Source of the DNA: Spiroplasma_E sp902809815
GTDB taxonomy: Bacteria > Bacillota_I > Bacilli_A > Mycoplasmatales > VBWQ01
Reading direction: 5' to 3'
NCBI RefSeq assembly: GCF_964030925.1
Contig: NZ_OZ034992.1
Span: forward strand, 1,364,001 to 1,428,000
DNA: 64,000 nt
Shown: piece after piece, positions 1 through 11,024 of the stretch
Layout: each line of letters opens with the position of its first letter
Position numbering within the stretch: the first letter of the stretch is position 1
The notes under the pieces: model-generated
Told to the model about the DNA's origin: nothing
The model's input: only the letters and a program-made list of their open reading frames with translations
Database searches by the model: none
Translations under genes and position numbers: made by a program

Positions 1-20
1 ATAATTGTTGTAGTATCCAT
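1..20 (-). CDS. 5' end of a further phage gene (partial)
   Basis: An ATG at 20-18 begins M-D-T-T-T-I and runs off the left edge. A strong ribosome binding site (AAAGGTGGTGA) lies just upstream, so this is a real start. It follows the small membrane protein gene at 38-160 in the same minus-strand phage operon. Nothing can be said of function. Confidence 0.6.
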
Positions 21-37
21 ATTAAATCACCACCTTT

Positions 38-160
38 CTAAAATATTTGATTAATTTTTAATACAATTTTTACAATAATAAATATAATTAAACCAGCAGT
101 TGCAGAAGATAATAAAACTCCAATTAAACCTAAAATAATCTTTATAATTTTAAAAAACAT
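38..160 (-). CDS. Small phage membrane protein (holin-like or other)
   Basis: A 40-aa protein that is almost all one or two hydrophobic segments (FFKIIKIILGLIGVLLSS, then AGLIIFIIVKIVL) with lysines at both ends. The ATG lies 5 bases after the stop of the connector/fibre-like gene (165), which suggests translational coupling within the phage operon. Size and hydrophobicity fit a holin or a small virion membrane protein, but no family motif is visible. Function is inferred only from shape and context. Confidence 0.55.
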   Translation of the reverse strand: MFFKIIKIILGLIGVLLSSATAGLIIFIIVKIVLKINQIF

Positions 161-164
161 AATA

Positions 165-1910
165 TTATTCCTGTAATTCTTCTAATTTTAAAAGTTGTCC
201 AAATGTAAAAGGATATGGAACAGTAGTCATGAATATACTATTTTGATTTACTTGTAATCACGTATATGAACCATCTGTATATATAAAACTATCTAAATAT
301 TCTGTATTATTATTTCCACTATATATAAATTCTTTATATATTCATGAATATTCTGTTTTATCATTAGTAGCACAATAATTGTAATAAATACGATATATTT
401 TATTTTTAATAAAATTAAATTGAATAGTTTTATTATCTTTTTTTGTTCCTACTTCTTTTCATTGTGGAATACTTGGACTTGGTGTTGGAGTATTTGGTAA
501 TTCAATATCTCAATAATTTTCTTCTATTTCATTAGTTTCTAAACTTCTTGAATTAATTTTTAATTTTGGTGTAACATCAACTTTAACTGTATTTTGTAAT
601 TCTTCTAATGAAAAAATATTTGCATATTTTTCATTTCCACCTTCTAAAATTAATTGTCATTTATTAATATCTAATAATTGTAAATATAAAATACCTTCTT
701 CATTATTAATTAAACCTTTTGTAAGAAATATTTTAATTCCATGATTTCCACCTAAATAATTACCTGTTTTAAATTCTACTGTTATTCTTGTATTTACTTG
801 ATGAAATGGTGGAGATTCCCATGTAATAATTACTCTATAAAGAGTATTAAAAGCAAGATTAAAATCACCATATTTACGATTATTTATACTTTTACCTATT
901 ACTTTTCAATTTTCTTTATCTTGTTTTTTATCAATATTAGTTTTATTTTCATTAATAGCACCAACAATAGTTTTATTAGTAGTTTCTAATCTTCCATAAG
1001 TATTATTAAGCAATAATGAGATAGCAAGAGAACTATTTGAACTATCATTTATTCATAATTGGTCTCTATCATCTTTATATGTAAAATATCCTTTCATAAA
1101 AACAGATTTTTTATAATAATTAGTTAAATCTGGTATTTTATTATCAACATATTCTTTGTTAGTTGCATCAGTTTCAAAAGTAGGTGTTCCAACATCAATA
1201 ATTCTTTTATTATTAGCAATAATACCTTTATCATCTTTTAATTTAACAAAATTAATATTATCTTTATCAACTTCTCATAATGAATCAATATTACTATCAA
1301 CATGAATTTTTAATTTAGGTATAGTATCACTAACATTATCTATTTTTATACCAGTACCTTCAATTAAACTCATTTTTTGTAAAAATGTTTTATTACCAGA
1401 ATCTCAAGTAATTAGTTTAGTATCACTTTCATCAAAAATACTAGGAGTATTAAAATTATCTGTATTACATGAAATAGGATTATTAATTGCTTTTCTTGGA
1501 GTATGTAAATTTGCTTGTTGTAATAAATTATATACTTCCATTAATACATAATCTGGTTCACTTGGGGGACTAATACTACTTGATAAACCATTACCACTAA
1601 TAGATACTGAACTTCTTATAAATGCCATTCCAACTGTTAAATAATAAATAGTCATTCTTGCTGTTGCTCTTTTAGTTAATTGTTTTTGAGTTTCATTTAA
1701 ATTATTAAATCCAGTTTGTTCAATTAAATTACCAGTAATAGTATTAATACGTTCACTTGATATAGCAATTGCCATAATAGTAAAATCAGTTTTAGTATTA
1801 TCAGTAGTAGTTTGGTCAGCATCTGGTATAAAACCATATATAGTTTTTAAATCATCTTTTGTAATATAATTTAAATTTACATTTCAATCAATATTATTTT
1901 TGTTTTCCAT
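165..1910 (-). CDS. Phage head-tail connector / fibre-like fusion protein
   Basis: A 581-aa phage structural protein read through several TGA=Trp codons. The first ~125 residues are helical and resemble small head-tail connector proteins (a ten-residue stretch YITKDDLKTI near the start, then a long helical region). The middle has the tail-fibre signature TDATNKEYVDNKIPD, usual at the stalk of receptor-binding proteins, with a preceding VGTPTFE. The C-terminal ~280 residues are beta-rich and Asn/Thr-rich and include the linker PNTPTPSPSIPQW. It follows the 260-aa gene in the minus-strand operon, with start ATG at 1910-1908. I infer a virion protein that may combine connector and receptor-binding parts. 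A pure fibre protein with a helical N-terminus is the alternative. Confidence 0.55.
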
Positions 1911-2676
1911 AATTTTTAAACCTTTCATATCCATGTACTGCTTGTGATTTATTAACTACACCAATAACTGATTTATATTTCTTTTGTTGAATTACTTTTT
2001 TACCTATATTTTTAGAATTTCTACGTGCTAAATATTCTTTATCTTCTTTATCTAATCCACCATGATAATATTGCCTTATAAGTATTGAATTAGCCCCAGT
2101 ACCATAAGCACCAGTTGCTTTACACATATCAATTCACATTTCTTTTGATATCATAAAATAATCATATGATTTACTTAAATTAGTACGATATGTTAATGTC
2201 GCAATACCATAAGTACTGGACTGTTGTTGTATTACTGGAGTTCATATACCACCAGCAAGAGCAGAACTTGAAAGATTAACATAAACTCCAATCATAGAAT
2301 CATAATCTTCTTGTGTTAAAGAATTCATTATTATTTCTTTACCTTTATCCATTAATGATTTACCATTTAAATATTGTTTTTGAATATGTTGTAATTTAGC
2401 AATATTATTATTAGTAATATGTGTCATTATTTTTTTATGAATTACTGGTAAATTTGTTAATTTTTGTAAAACTTGTTGAAATTCTGATAATTCTTTTTGT
2501 GATTTACCTTGTCCTAAAATTTTTGACATTAATTGATTTTTTAATATTCCTGCTGGATTTTTTAAAAAACTATTAAATAATGAATTATTTTTTTTAAATT
2601 TTTCTATTAATTCAGCAGTTTGAATATCACTAACAGCAGTTTCTAATATTATTCTTAAAAGTAAAATAATAGGCAT
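1894..2676 (-). CDS. Phage structural protein, unknown (after major capsid)
   Basis: A 260-aa protein beginning 6 bases after the major capsid stop and overlapping the start of the next gene (1910). The N-terminal half is helical and charged (many Gln, Lys, Leu). The C-terminal half is basic, with the stretch KKYKSVIGVVNKSQAVHGYE. Two in-frame TGA codons (WTPVIQ and MWIDM) are read as Trp. In tailed phages this position often holds a head-completion or minor head protein, but no family is recognised. The role is inferred from synteny only. Confidence 0.6.
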
Positions 2677-2681
2677 TTAAA

Positions 2682-3872
2682 TTACTTCTTTGTAAAAGTT
2701 ACTTGTAAAGAACCATCATATAAATTTTTACCTTCAACATTAGCACTTGTTGCTGTTAAATCTGAAAAATTAGCATTACCTTTTCGATAATTAGGATTTT
2801 TAGCAATAACTGCTTTTTCTACTTCATCTGCAGTTGGTGTTGCACCAGCCATAGTAATAGCACCTAAATTAGTAAATTCAATTGCTGTTGCAATATCTAT
2901 ACTTGAAGTAACTGTAAATCCTTTAACTAAATCTGGTCTTAATGCTTTACCATCACTTACTAAAAACTTATGAAAGTTTTTAATATTACCATTAGTTTGT
3001 AAAATAAATGTATTATCAAGACCACGATTAAACGGAAATGCCAATGCTTCTTTATGCACTAATACAGCATCACAACCCCTAAAGTCAAATCCTTCTTGTT
3101 TATCAATAACTCCAGCTGGATAATTTCTTCCTAATCATGGACATTCTATAATTTTAATACCACCAATTTCTAATACTTTACCACTAGCTAATGCTTCACT
3201 AGAACTTTCACTACCTAAATTAGCATTTGCTAATAAAACTAACGGTTTAAAAAAACTAGATACTCATAATGTATAATCTTCTTCATTTGTACCAATATAT
3301 TCATCAGTAATTCTTGCTTTTAAAGTTGCTAATGTAGTTGAGATTTTTAATCATAATAATGCTCTATAATCATCTGTTTTAGGATTAGTTGGTAATGTAA
3401 TATTAATAATGCCATTTTCGTTTGCTGTTTTAACTGCTAATTGAAGTAATTTAGCAACTAAATATACTTCTACTGATTTTGCTTTTGCATCAATTCAACC
3501 AGAAACATAACTATCACCCATAGTAATTCCACCATCTTCAAATTTAGCACCTAATCTTTTTAAATCTAATGTTTCAATTTCATAATTAATTTCTTTTGAT
3601 TTATTTAAAAGAATTTGTTCTGTTCTAATTGCTGTTACATCATTTTCACCAGCACCACGTTTATAATCTTGTGTAATATTACGTTTTGTAACATCATAAA
3701 TAGCAGTACCAGCATCTAATTGTTCTCTATTCTCTACTGTTGCATTAATTAATGCTACTCTTTTTGATAATAAAACTTTTAAATTTTTAAGATATTTAAC
3801 TGATAAATCTGCTTTACCACTAGGTGTACTAGGGTCATTAATTGTTGTTGATTGTGTTGTAATAATTGCCAT
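2682..3872 (-). CDS. Phage major capsid protein
   Basis: A 396-aa protein directly downstream of scaffold and a 68-aa gene, the normal place for a major capsid protein. It has a good ribosome binding site (GGAG 7 bases before ATG). The N-terminus (MAIITTQST) leads to a helix-rich segment around residues 20-110, then a region around residues 125-310 compatible with an HK97-like fold. The last ~77 residues look like a separate module: ATAIEFTNLGAI, then TADEVEKAVIAKNPN, then YDGSLQVTFTKK. This pattern resembles repeats in Spiroplasma surface lipoproteins. One TGA=Trp falls at WIDAKAK. Capsid identity rests on gene order and general character, not on a decisive motif. Confidence 0.7.
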
Positions 3873-3874
3873 AT

Positions 3875-4081
3875 TTATTCTCCTTTAATTTGTTTTAAAT
3901 CATTTAATACTTGTTTTTCAAAATTAAGTATTTTTTCTAAACAATTGATACTTTTTTCATATCCTTTAATACTTTCTAAAGTATTTATTATTTCTATACG
4001 AGTACTTCTAGTAATATTAAAAATATCAGGATAATCACTTTGAATATTTTCATATTTTTTATTAAATTCTTTAATAGTCAT
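3875..4081 (-). CDS. Small phage protein between scaffold and capsid
   Basis: A 68-aa charged, probably helical protein (MTIKEFNKKYENIQSDYP...VLNDLKQIKGE). It is packed between the scaffold gene (stop 4084) and the capsid gene (start 3872) with 2-base gaps, so it is co-translated with them. No domain is recognised. A head-assembly accessory is the simplest guess. Confidence 0.6.
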   Translation of the reverse strand: MTIKEFNKKYENIQSDYPDIFNITRSTRIEIINTLESIKGYEKSINCLEKILNFEKQVLNDLKQIKGE

Positions 4082-4083
4082 AT

Positions 4084-4578
4084 TTAACCTACCATTCCGA
4101 ATGTATTACTATCTACATCTTCTTTTTTACCTTCTTTAAATTTATCTTTTACATCTAAAGAATTACTAATATTTGTATCTTTATTTTTATTAAATAAATG
4201 TGGAAAATCTTTATTTAATAATGATAATTCTTCTTCAATATCATCTTTATCTCCAAGATATCTTTTTAATAAATTAATATTTTCTTGTGATAAATCATAT
4301 TTTTTATAACTTTCTGAATGTCTAATTTCTCTATCTTTATCAGTTTTTTCTTTATATAAAGCATTATATTTTTCTTCTAATTCTTTATATTTATCTTCTA
4401 AAGTTGGTTCTTTAGATTCTTCAGTTTCTGGTTCTTTTGATTCAGTTTCTACTTGTTTTGATTCATTTTCTTCGGGTTTTGATTCAGTTTCTGTTGAATT
4501 TGATTCAGTTTCTTGTTCTTCATCTTTTTCTTTTTCTTCCATAGTATTACCTTCTTTCATTTCATTTTCATTTAACAT
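4084..4578 (-). CDS. Phage scaffolding protein
   Basis: A 164-aa protein with an extremely acidic N-terminal half (runs of Glu, Thr, Ser and Lys), a coiled-coil centre (LEDKYKELEEKYNALYKEKTDKD) and a short basic/hydrophobic C-terminus ending NTFGMVG. This composition and the place just before the capsid gene are typical of capsid-assembly scaffolds of Firmicutes siphoviruses. I chose the ATG at 4578, since AAAGGTGG lies 8 bases upstream; a GTG at 4590 is inside that ribosome binding site. Confidence 0.7.
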   Translation of the reverse strand: MLNENEMKEGNTMEEKEKDEEQETESNSTETESKPEENESKQVETESKEPETEESKEPTLEDKYKELEEKYNALYKEKTDKDREIRHSESYKKYDLSQENINLLKRYLGDKDDIEEELSLLNKDFPHLFNKNKDTNISNSLDVKDKFKEGKKEDVDSNTFGMVG

Positions 4579-4594
4579 AATTACCACCACCTTT

Positions 4595-7423
4595 CTAAGT
4601 TGAACTTTTGGGATTAATTACCAATGACGTAGTTTGAAGATTTCAATTAGCATTAGCATTAATATATCTATAAGGTGCATCATCTATAAGTGATGGAAAA
4701 GTAACTATAAATTGATATCTTAATATAATCGAGTTATTATCAATATATGCCACGATTTTAAATCAAATTGAACTTCAAATTGCTTTACCACTACTTGGAG
4801 TATCATTTGTTCATAATAAGTCATTAACGTAAGTATTATTAATATTTTTTGCTGAGTTTAAAGTTGCTTTTTGAATAGGAGGTGCTTCATTACCAACGTT
4901 AAAAATTCAATTATTATAATTATCATTATGAGAATTTCAATATTCATAACTAATATCATTAACTAAAAATAATGAATTACTATTATTAAAAATAGTCTTT
5001 ACATCAGATAAATTAATTTTTATAGGATTGAGTCAATTTTTGGAATTATCAAAACTACCAGTAGGACCAATGCTATAATCTAGATGAGCTTTCATATTAA
5101 AATTAAAATTAAATGTCATACTTTCATAATCTTCTTTAAATTTATCAAAATTATCATAGCCATAATCTTTAAATGAAAATATTATCTCTTTGGAATATCC
5201 ATTTAAATTTTCATTAACATTTGGCCTCATTTGATAGCCACTTGAATTAAAAAGAGTACCTTTAATACTATTATTAATACCATATTGACTTTGATTACTT
5301 AAATCAATAAATATAGGGTGTGCTCTTTCTATTAATGGTGGTGGTTGTATTGCTTGTGGATAATTAAATGGTTGGTCAAATTTAAAAGTATTATTTGCTA
5401 AAATAAATGTATTTTGAATTAATCTACTATTATTACTTGCTTTACCAACTGTTTGATAAGTACCACTTCAAATACTAAAATTATCATTAACAGCACCATT
5501 TCTATTATCTGGCATTGAATAAAATGTTATTTTAAAATTACTTTTACCAACAACTTTAATATCAATCATATCAATTGCTCATTTAACAATATTTGTATTA
5601 TTAAAATTTGGAGAATTTAATAATGGAATTAAACTATTTTCTTTTGCTAATAATGAAACTGTATCTTTACCACCACTACCATTTAATTGACCTAAATTTA
5701 CACTATCATAAATTCCTTGTGAAGAAATACTTCCATCATTAATATTAAAATTTTGTAAATTAATTCTATCAGTTAAATTAAATGTAAATGATGTCATATG
5801 ACTTGCTGTACCTAATACTGATTGAATAGTATCTGGTGTTTCATTTCTAAATACATCTAATGGAATTAATGCTGGATTAGTACTTTGTGAACTATATAAT
5901 AATGTTGTATAAAAATTATATAATTCAGCAGATATTAAGCCATTTATATACGGAAATTGTGGTATTAATAAATTACTTGATAATTTAGCACCAATATCTA
6001 AACCACCAACAAAAGCATTCATAAATGACCCAAATATAGGTATAGTATTAAGATTAATTTTAATAGTTTCTCTAACTGTTAAAGGTATTTCACTAATAGG
6101 ATTATAAATAAAATAATGTAAAGCATTAATAGTATTTAATTGCTTAAATTTATTATTATTCATATTATAATGAGTATTACCAATAAATTTTTTATTATTT
6201 TTATTATAATATTGAAAATATGGATTACCAGCAGTTGCATAATTATAATCTTCTATTTCAGCACCATTTAAAAAATTATTATCTCAATAATTTACTAATC
6301 TTTCAGAAGCATCCACTTTATTAGTATTTTTAGTTTTTTCAACATTAGTTCTTAAATGACCTTCATAATGTTTAGTTGCACCATCATCATAATTTGGTGC
6401 AATTACTTTTTGTCAATCTGAATAACTATCCATAACACTCTGCCCTTGAACAGTTAATACATAATTAGTTTCTGGTAATGCTTGAAAACTTATTGGGTCA
6501 TAAGTTGAACATTGATATTGTCATGGAAATAATAATTTACTTGGATATTGTCTATATTTATGATGTTTAGTATTAATAGAATTATTATCAATATCTCTAC
6601 CTCATAATGCTATTGAAATAGGTTTTACTGAACCATAAAAAGATACTTGACAATGAGTAACTGGTAATGGAGTTAAATAATTATCATCTAAAACAATATT
6701 ATTATTTTCATCTAATGCTGGTAATGCTACTGGGTCAGCAGGTGCACCTAATTGTACATATTGATTAATTGCTAATCCACTATGGGCTAATTTATCATTT
6801 AATGAACTAAAAGTACATTGAATATAAGCAAGTTCTTTATTTTCATTATTATAAGTTTTACTTGCAACTTCAAGAATATATCATTGTCTATCAACTTTAA
6901 TAGATTTATCAGTATTTATAACTTTATTAATTTCTGGAATCATATATAACTTATATAAATTTGAAACAATATTATTAATAAAATTAAAATTCTTTTTTTC
7001 ATTTGGAATATTAATAACTACATTTTTAATTGCTTGTTCTTGAATAAAAGCATTATTTGCTGGAGTTGCTGAATAAGTAATACCTAATTGGTCACTTAAA
7101 ATATTTCCATAAAATACATCACCAACTTGTAATTGTTTATATGCTTCATCTGGATTATCTTTATTTTGAATAGGATAATAAGAATGGTCTCAAACTGCTT
7201 GTATTGCTTCTCTACCAGTAAAGATTTTACTAAAACTAGTATAATCATTAGGTATTGAAGTTGGTGGTTTATATCCCGTTTCTGTTGAATTTATAGCACC
7301 TAAAATAATAGTAAAAGGACATACACGAAATTGTAAATCTTTATTTTGTGTAAAATCTTTTTCAATTTCACCAGTTGATTTTCAAACTGTTTTAATTAAT
7401 TGATGATTTATTTTCGGTATCAT
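4595..7423 (-). CDS. Large phage virion protein, unrecognised (942 aa)
   Basis: One open frame of 942 aa (MIPKINHQLIKTVWKSTGEI...) with about ten TGA=Trp codons. It lies between portal and scaffold. Its start overlaps the portal stop by 30 bases, so it is expressed with the head genes. It is rich in Asn, Ile, Thr and Tyr, mostly beta-like, with a few hydrophobic stretches (around residues 465-500, IFGSFMNAFVGGLDIGAK). No catalytic motif or known domain was seen. Most phages have a head-morphogenesis protein of 250-400 aa here, so a 942-aa beta-rich protein is unusual. It could be a capsid decoration, spike or collar protein. Confidence 0.65.
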
Positions 7424-8741
7424 TTTTAGTTTCTCCATCAATATCTTTTACTAACTTATTATCAAAATCAATTTCTTCTTTTCTCATTCTTCTATTTTCT
7501 TCAAGAATGTTCATTGCTTCTTCTTCACTAACACCTTCTTCTTGCACAAGAATACGTTTTCTGTTAGTTAAATCTAATGCTAATTTTCTCTCATTAATTT
7601 CTAATGATTTTAATCTATCTATAATAGTATTTTCTTTAATTTCAAATGTTCATTTAGATTTATCACCATCTAATCCCATTAATATAAAACATCTTTGAAA
7701 TATTTCATTTCAATCACTTTGATTTAAAGTTCTTTTAATTCTTGTAGTTTCCATATCTCTTGAATTAGTAATTAATACTTCTGCTTCTGTTTTTTGACTT
7801 GTAGTATCATTTACTGGACTATATCCACTACCCTCAAATGCTTTATCAATAATAAATTGTATAAAATCTGCATATTTATCTAATATTGGATTACCTTGTA
7901 ATATTGCAATTGGTGGTGTTCCACTAGTACTTCCTAAACTTCTTAAATTTGCTTGTAAAATAAATTTACCTATTAATTTTTTTAAATCAAAAGCAGTTTT
8001 AGATTGATTTATTTCTTGTTCAGTAATATCTAAAAATACACGAGTAACATTACATTCAAGTTCATGGTTAATTGATTCAAATGTTTTATTTAATAATTCT
8101 TGTAATTTTTTAATTGGTGTCATATCTGGATAATAATCACCAATAACTCCACCAAAGAAATTCTTTTTAGGCAAATTTTGCATAAATTTAACTGGAATAA
8201 TACCTAAATTATGATTTTCTATTAATGGTAATTTTAAATCATCACTTATTTTTTCTTGTAAACCATCTAATGTAATAAAATCACTAGTAAAATATCTAAT
8301 TATTTGATTTTGAGTATATGTTGTTTTAACATAAATACTTTGGTCATCATATTGTAACCTTGACCATGTTGATGCACTATATTCAGTTTCTAATACTCTT
8401 GCTACTCTTGATTGAGCATATGGTTGAGCAAAATTTAATGAAATTCTACCAGTTTTACTTCTATCAATTTGAACAATACTATAACCATAACCAGATTTAA
8501 TATGACAATCTTGATAAAATAATGAATCAAAATTATTTCATTCTTTTAATTTTTCAATTGCTCTTTTATAATCATCATCTTCACTTGTTAAAGTATAACC
8601 ATTACCCCAAAGTAATTTAGAAGCATGATTTGCTATAATTTCTTGAAGATTTATCATACATCAATTAGGAGTTAATATTTCAGTATTATGATTATTCATG
8701 GGTGATTTAGGAGTTAATATTTCAGTATTATGATTATTCAT
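7392..8741 (-). CDS. Phage portal protein
   Basis: A 449-aa protein immediately after the large terminase (4-base gap), with ribosome binding site GAAAGGAAG before ATG 8741. It resembles SPP1 gp6-type portals: an early segment with IIANHASKLLWGNGYTL and a helical core (PIKKLQELLNKTFESINHEL). It continues with KYADFIQFIIDKAFEGSGYSP and ends in a charged C-terminal tail (EEEAMNILEENRRMRKEEID). It would form the dodecameric DNA channel at the head vertex. The first 25 residues are a tandem duplication of MNNHNTEILTP caused by a 42-bp repeat. Confidence 0.8.
8665..8741. repeat. 42-bp tandem duplication at the portal start
   Basis: Two 34-base identical blocks (8666-8699 and 8708-8741) repeat with a 42-base period and duplicate the portal start codon and its first eleven residues. 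Only the upstream ATG has a ribosome binding site, so the duplicate adds 14 residues to the protein. Confidence 0.9.
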
Positions 8742-8744
8742 ATG

Positions 8745-10097
8745 TTACTTCCTTTCAAAATAAGGATTTATATTTGCACTTAAATTTCTAATATATGGTT
8801 CTATAGCATAATCAAATGCATCACGTAAATGGTCATTACCCGCTAATGGTATTTGTTTAATACTTTTAGGGTCTCATACAGCCAATCTAAATTCATCTAA
8901 TAATGATTGTGCATTCATACTAATATTTAAGCGTTCTGATGCCATTAAAGCAACATTCTTACCTATTCTAAACTCAAGTCTTAATTTCACACAATCTTTA
9001 AAATATAGCCATGAATTAACTTGATATTTAATTGCTGTATCATTTAACATTTCAATAAATGTATAATTACTAAAATCACAATATACAGTTAAACCATATT
9101 CATATAACAAATTATTTTCTTTTGCTAATTTAATATAAAATTCTACTACTAATCTTGCTAATTGCTTATTATCATAACGTATTAATTTATTTTCTATTTT
9201 TAAACAATCAATAACATTAACAAATTTAAAATTATAATCAAAACCTATTAATACACATGCTAAAGCATCATCTTTAAACCCATAATCTAATCCAGCACTA
9301 AATCTATAACTTGGTTGTAATAAACGTGATATCTTATGAATAAGATGTGAATATATTCCACCAGATTCATAACCTACTAATCCATGACTTCTTACTCTTG
9401 CAGATATTGGGTCTAATTTTTCTATTTCTAATAATTGATGCTTATCACTATCTTTTAAATGAGTATTTAATTTTCAATTTTGATAATGATAAATAGTATT
9501 ATCAATAATAGTAAATTGTTCATATTCATTAATAATTTGTTTTTCATTTTGTGGACAAGCATTTATAGTTTTTTTAATAAATTCATTAAGAATTGACCAA
9601 GGATTACAACTTTCAATTTCTAATAATTGATTTGCACCTCTTATTGCATCTTTTAAATCTTGATAATCATTTTCAGTAATTTCATATCTTTCATCACTTC
9701 ATATAATTACATAATCATATAAATAATTACTTGCTAATCCAGTTAATTTAACATTACTATTATCTTGTGAATGTAAATATTTACAAGTTATTTTACTACC
9801 ATTAAATTCAATAGTTTTTTTAGTTTCACTAATAATAAAATTAATACTAGGATAGGTTGCTCTAATAATTTGCTTTAATTCTTGTCAACTATCATTTAAT
9901 TGTTTTGACATATTACGAATTAAATAAGCATGAATATTAATATTTTCTAACATTAATAAAATACCAAGAAATTCAATATCACTAAATGTTTTACCAGATT
10001 TACGACTACCTAATTGTTTAATTTTAGTAATATTTAAAGGTTGTTTTAAATACATTCTTTTAGCAATATCTAATAAATAACCAAAATTACTTAACAT
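8745..10097 (-). CDS. Phage terminase large subunit
   Basis: A 450-aa packaging motor. The ATPase half has Walker A GSRKSGKT (around residues 31-38) and a Walker B-like VIIWSDE. The nuclease half shows three spaced acidic residues, in SAGLDYGFKDDAL, in VYCDFSN and in GNDHLRDAFDYA, the usual RNase H-like pattern. It cuts concatemeric phage DNA and pumps it through the portal. Its ATG overlaps the last codons of the small terminase, and the portal follows after a 3-base gap. Confidence 0.88.
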
Positions 10098-10486
10098 TTA
10101 TTCTTACCTTTATTTTCTAAACTAATTGCTATAGGGGCTGTATTATCACTACTTTTTATATCAATTTTTGTAGATAAATGATATTCTTTCACAAATGCTC
10201 TTTCTAAATATCATGCAGTATTATTTGCATTTGCTTTTAAATATCTTTGTGTATTAATATGACGTATTTGTAAATATGCTCAATTAATTTGTTGTAAAAA
10301 AGTATTTCTCTTTTTTTGTTTTCAACTATAAAGAGTATTTTCTGTAATATCTAAATAAACTAACATACCAATTTTAGTTGGTACTTCTTCAGTTTGTTTA
10401 CAATGATTAAAATATTCTTCTAATTTTTCTCTTAATGCTTTTGCATCATTAAAAATTGTTCTTATTTTTATTTTTTCTTCTTGCAC
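10091..10486 (-). CDS. Phage terminase small subunit
   Basis: A 131-aa protein starting at a GTG (10486) with AAAGGAG 7 bases upstream. The nearby ATG is out of frame and stops after six codons. It has the Firmicutes phage small-terminase pattern: a short helix with YFNHC, then GMLVYLDITENTLYSWKQKK (a helix-turn-helix-like DNA-binding part). It continues with AYLQIRHINTQRYLKANAN and ends in a tail with VKEYHLSTKIDIKSS. It recognises phage DNA for packaging. It overlaps the large terminase start by 7 bases. Confidence 0.78.
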
Positions 10487-10635
10487 ATAAAATCTCCTTT
10501 CATATGCTTTAAAAACACAAAAATTTATGATATAATTAATATAATCTTTAAGTTAAGTTTCCTCACAATAACTTATTAACTTTATTAATTAGTTCATATA
10601 TTTATTTCTTTAATTTTTATAATATAATTATAACA

Positions 10636-10670
10636 AAAAATAGCATTTACTTTGCTATTTTTATTTTTTT
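10636..10670. terminator. Hairpin terminator
   Basis: A 10-bp stem (AAAAATAGCA / TGCTATTTTT, loop 10646-10652) is flanked by A- and T-runs. It overlaps the 3' end of the small membrane gene at 10647-10922 and could stop transcription on either strand. Confidence 0.6.
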
Positions 10671-10922
10671 ATTTCTTTTTTTAAACATTTTTTTTATTTT
10701 ATTTTCAAAACTTTTTCAAAATTTAAATTCTGGATGTTGTATTTTATATATAATCATACATCCTATAAAAGTTCCAATAATATTAAATATCAGAGTTAAC
10801 AATAAAACACCAAAAATATTACCACTAGAACATAATTCTAAGGCTCAAGAATATAAGTGCATAATCATTACTATTACAACTACAAGTAATGGAACCAACA
10901 TAACAGTTAATAATAAAATCAT
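10647..10922 (-). CDS. Small membrane protein upstream of the terminase genes
   Basis: A 91-aa protein with two membrane spans (residues ~2-28, rich in Leu/Val, and ~35-58, VLLLTLIFNIIGTFIGCMII) and a very basic C-terminal tail (KKMFKKRNKKIKIAK). A GAAAGGAAA ribosome binding site precedes ATG 10922. It is on the same strand as the phage genes, but a hairpin separates it from them. It could be a phage membrane protein such as a holin, or a host gene; no family recognised. Confidence 0.6.
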
Positions 10923-10984
10923 TTTTATTTTCCTTTTCTTTCTATTTACATTTTCTTTTATTGTACATTATTTTATTAAAAAAG

Positions 10985-11012
10985 AAAAGATAACTAATAA
11001 AAGTTATCTTTT
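10985..11012. terminator. Hairpin, likely terminator
   Basis: A perfect 11-bp stem (AAAAGATAACT / AGTTATCTTTT) with a 6-base loop lies between the phage-side membrane gene and the first ISLre2 element. Confidence 0.55.
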
Positions 11013-11024
11013 AAACGTTGCAAT

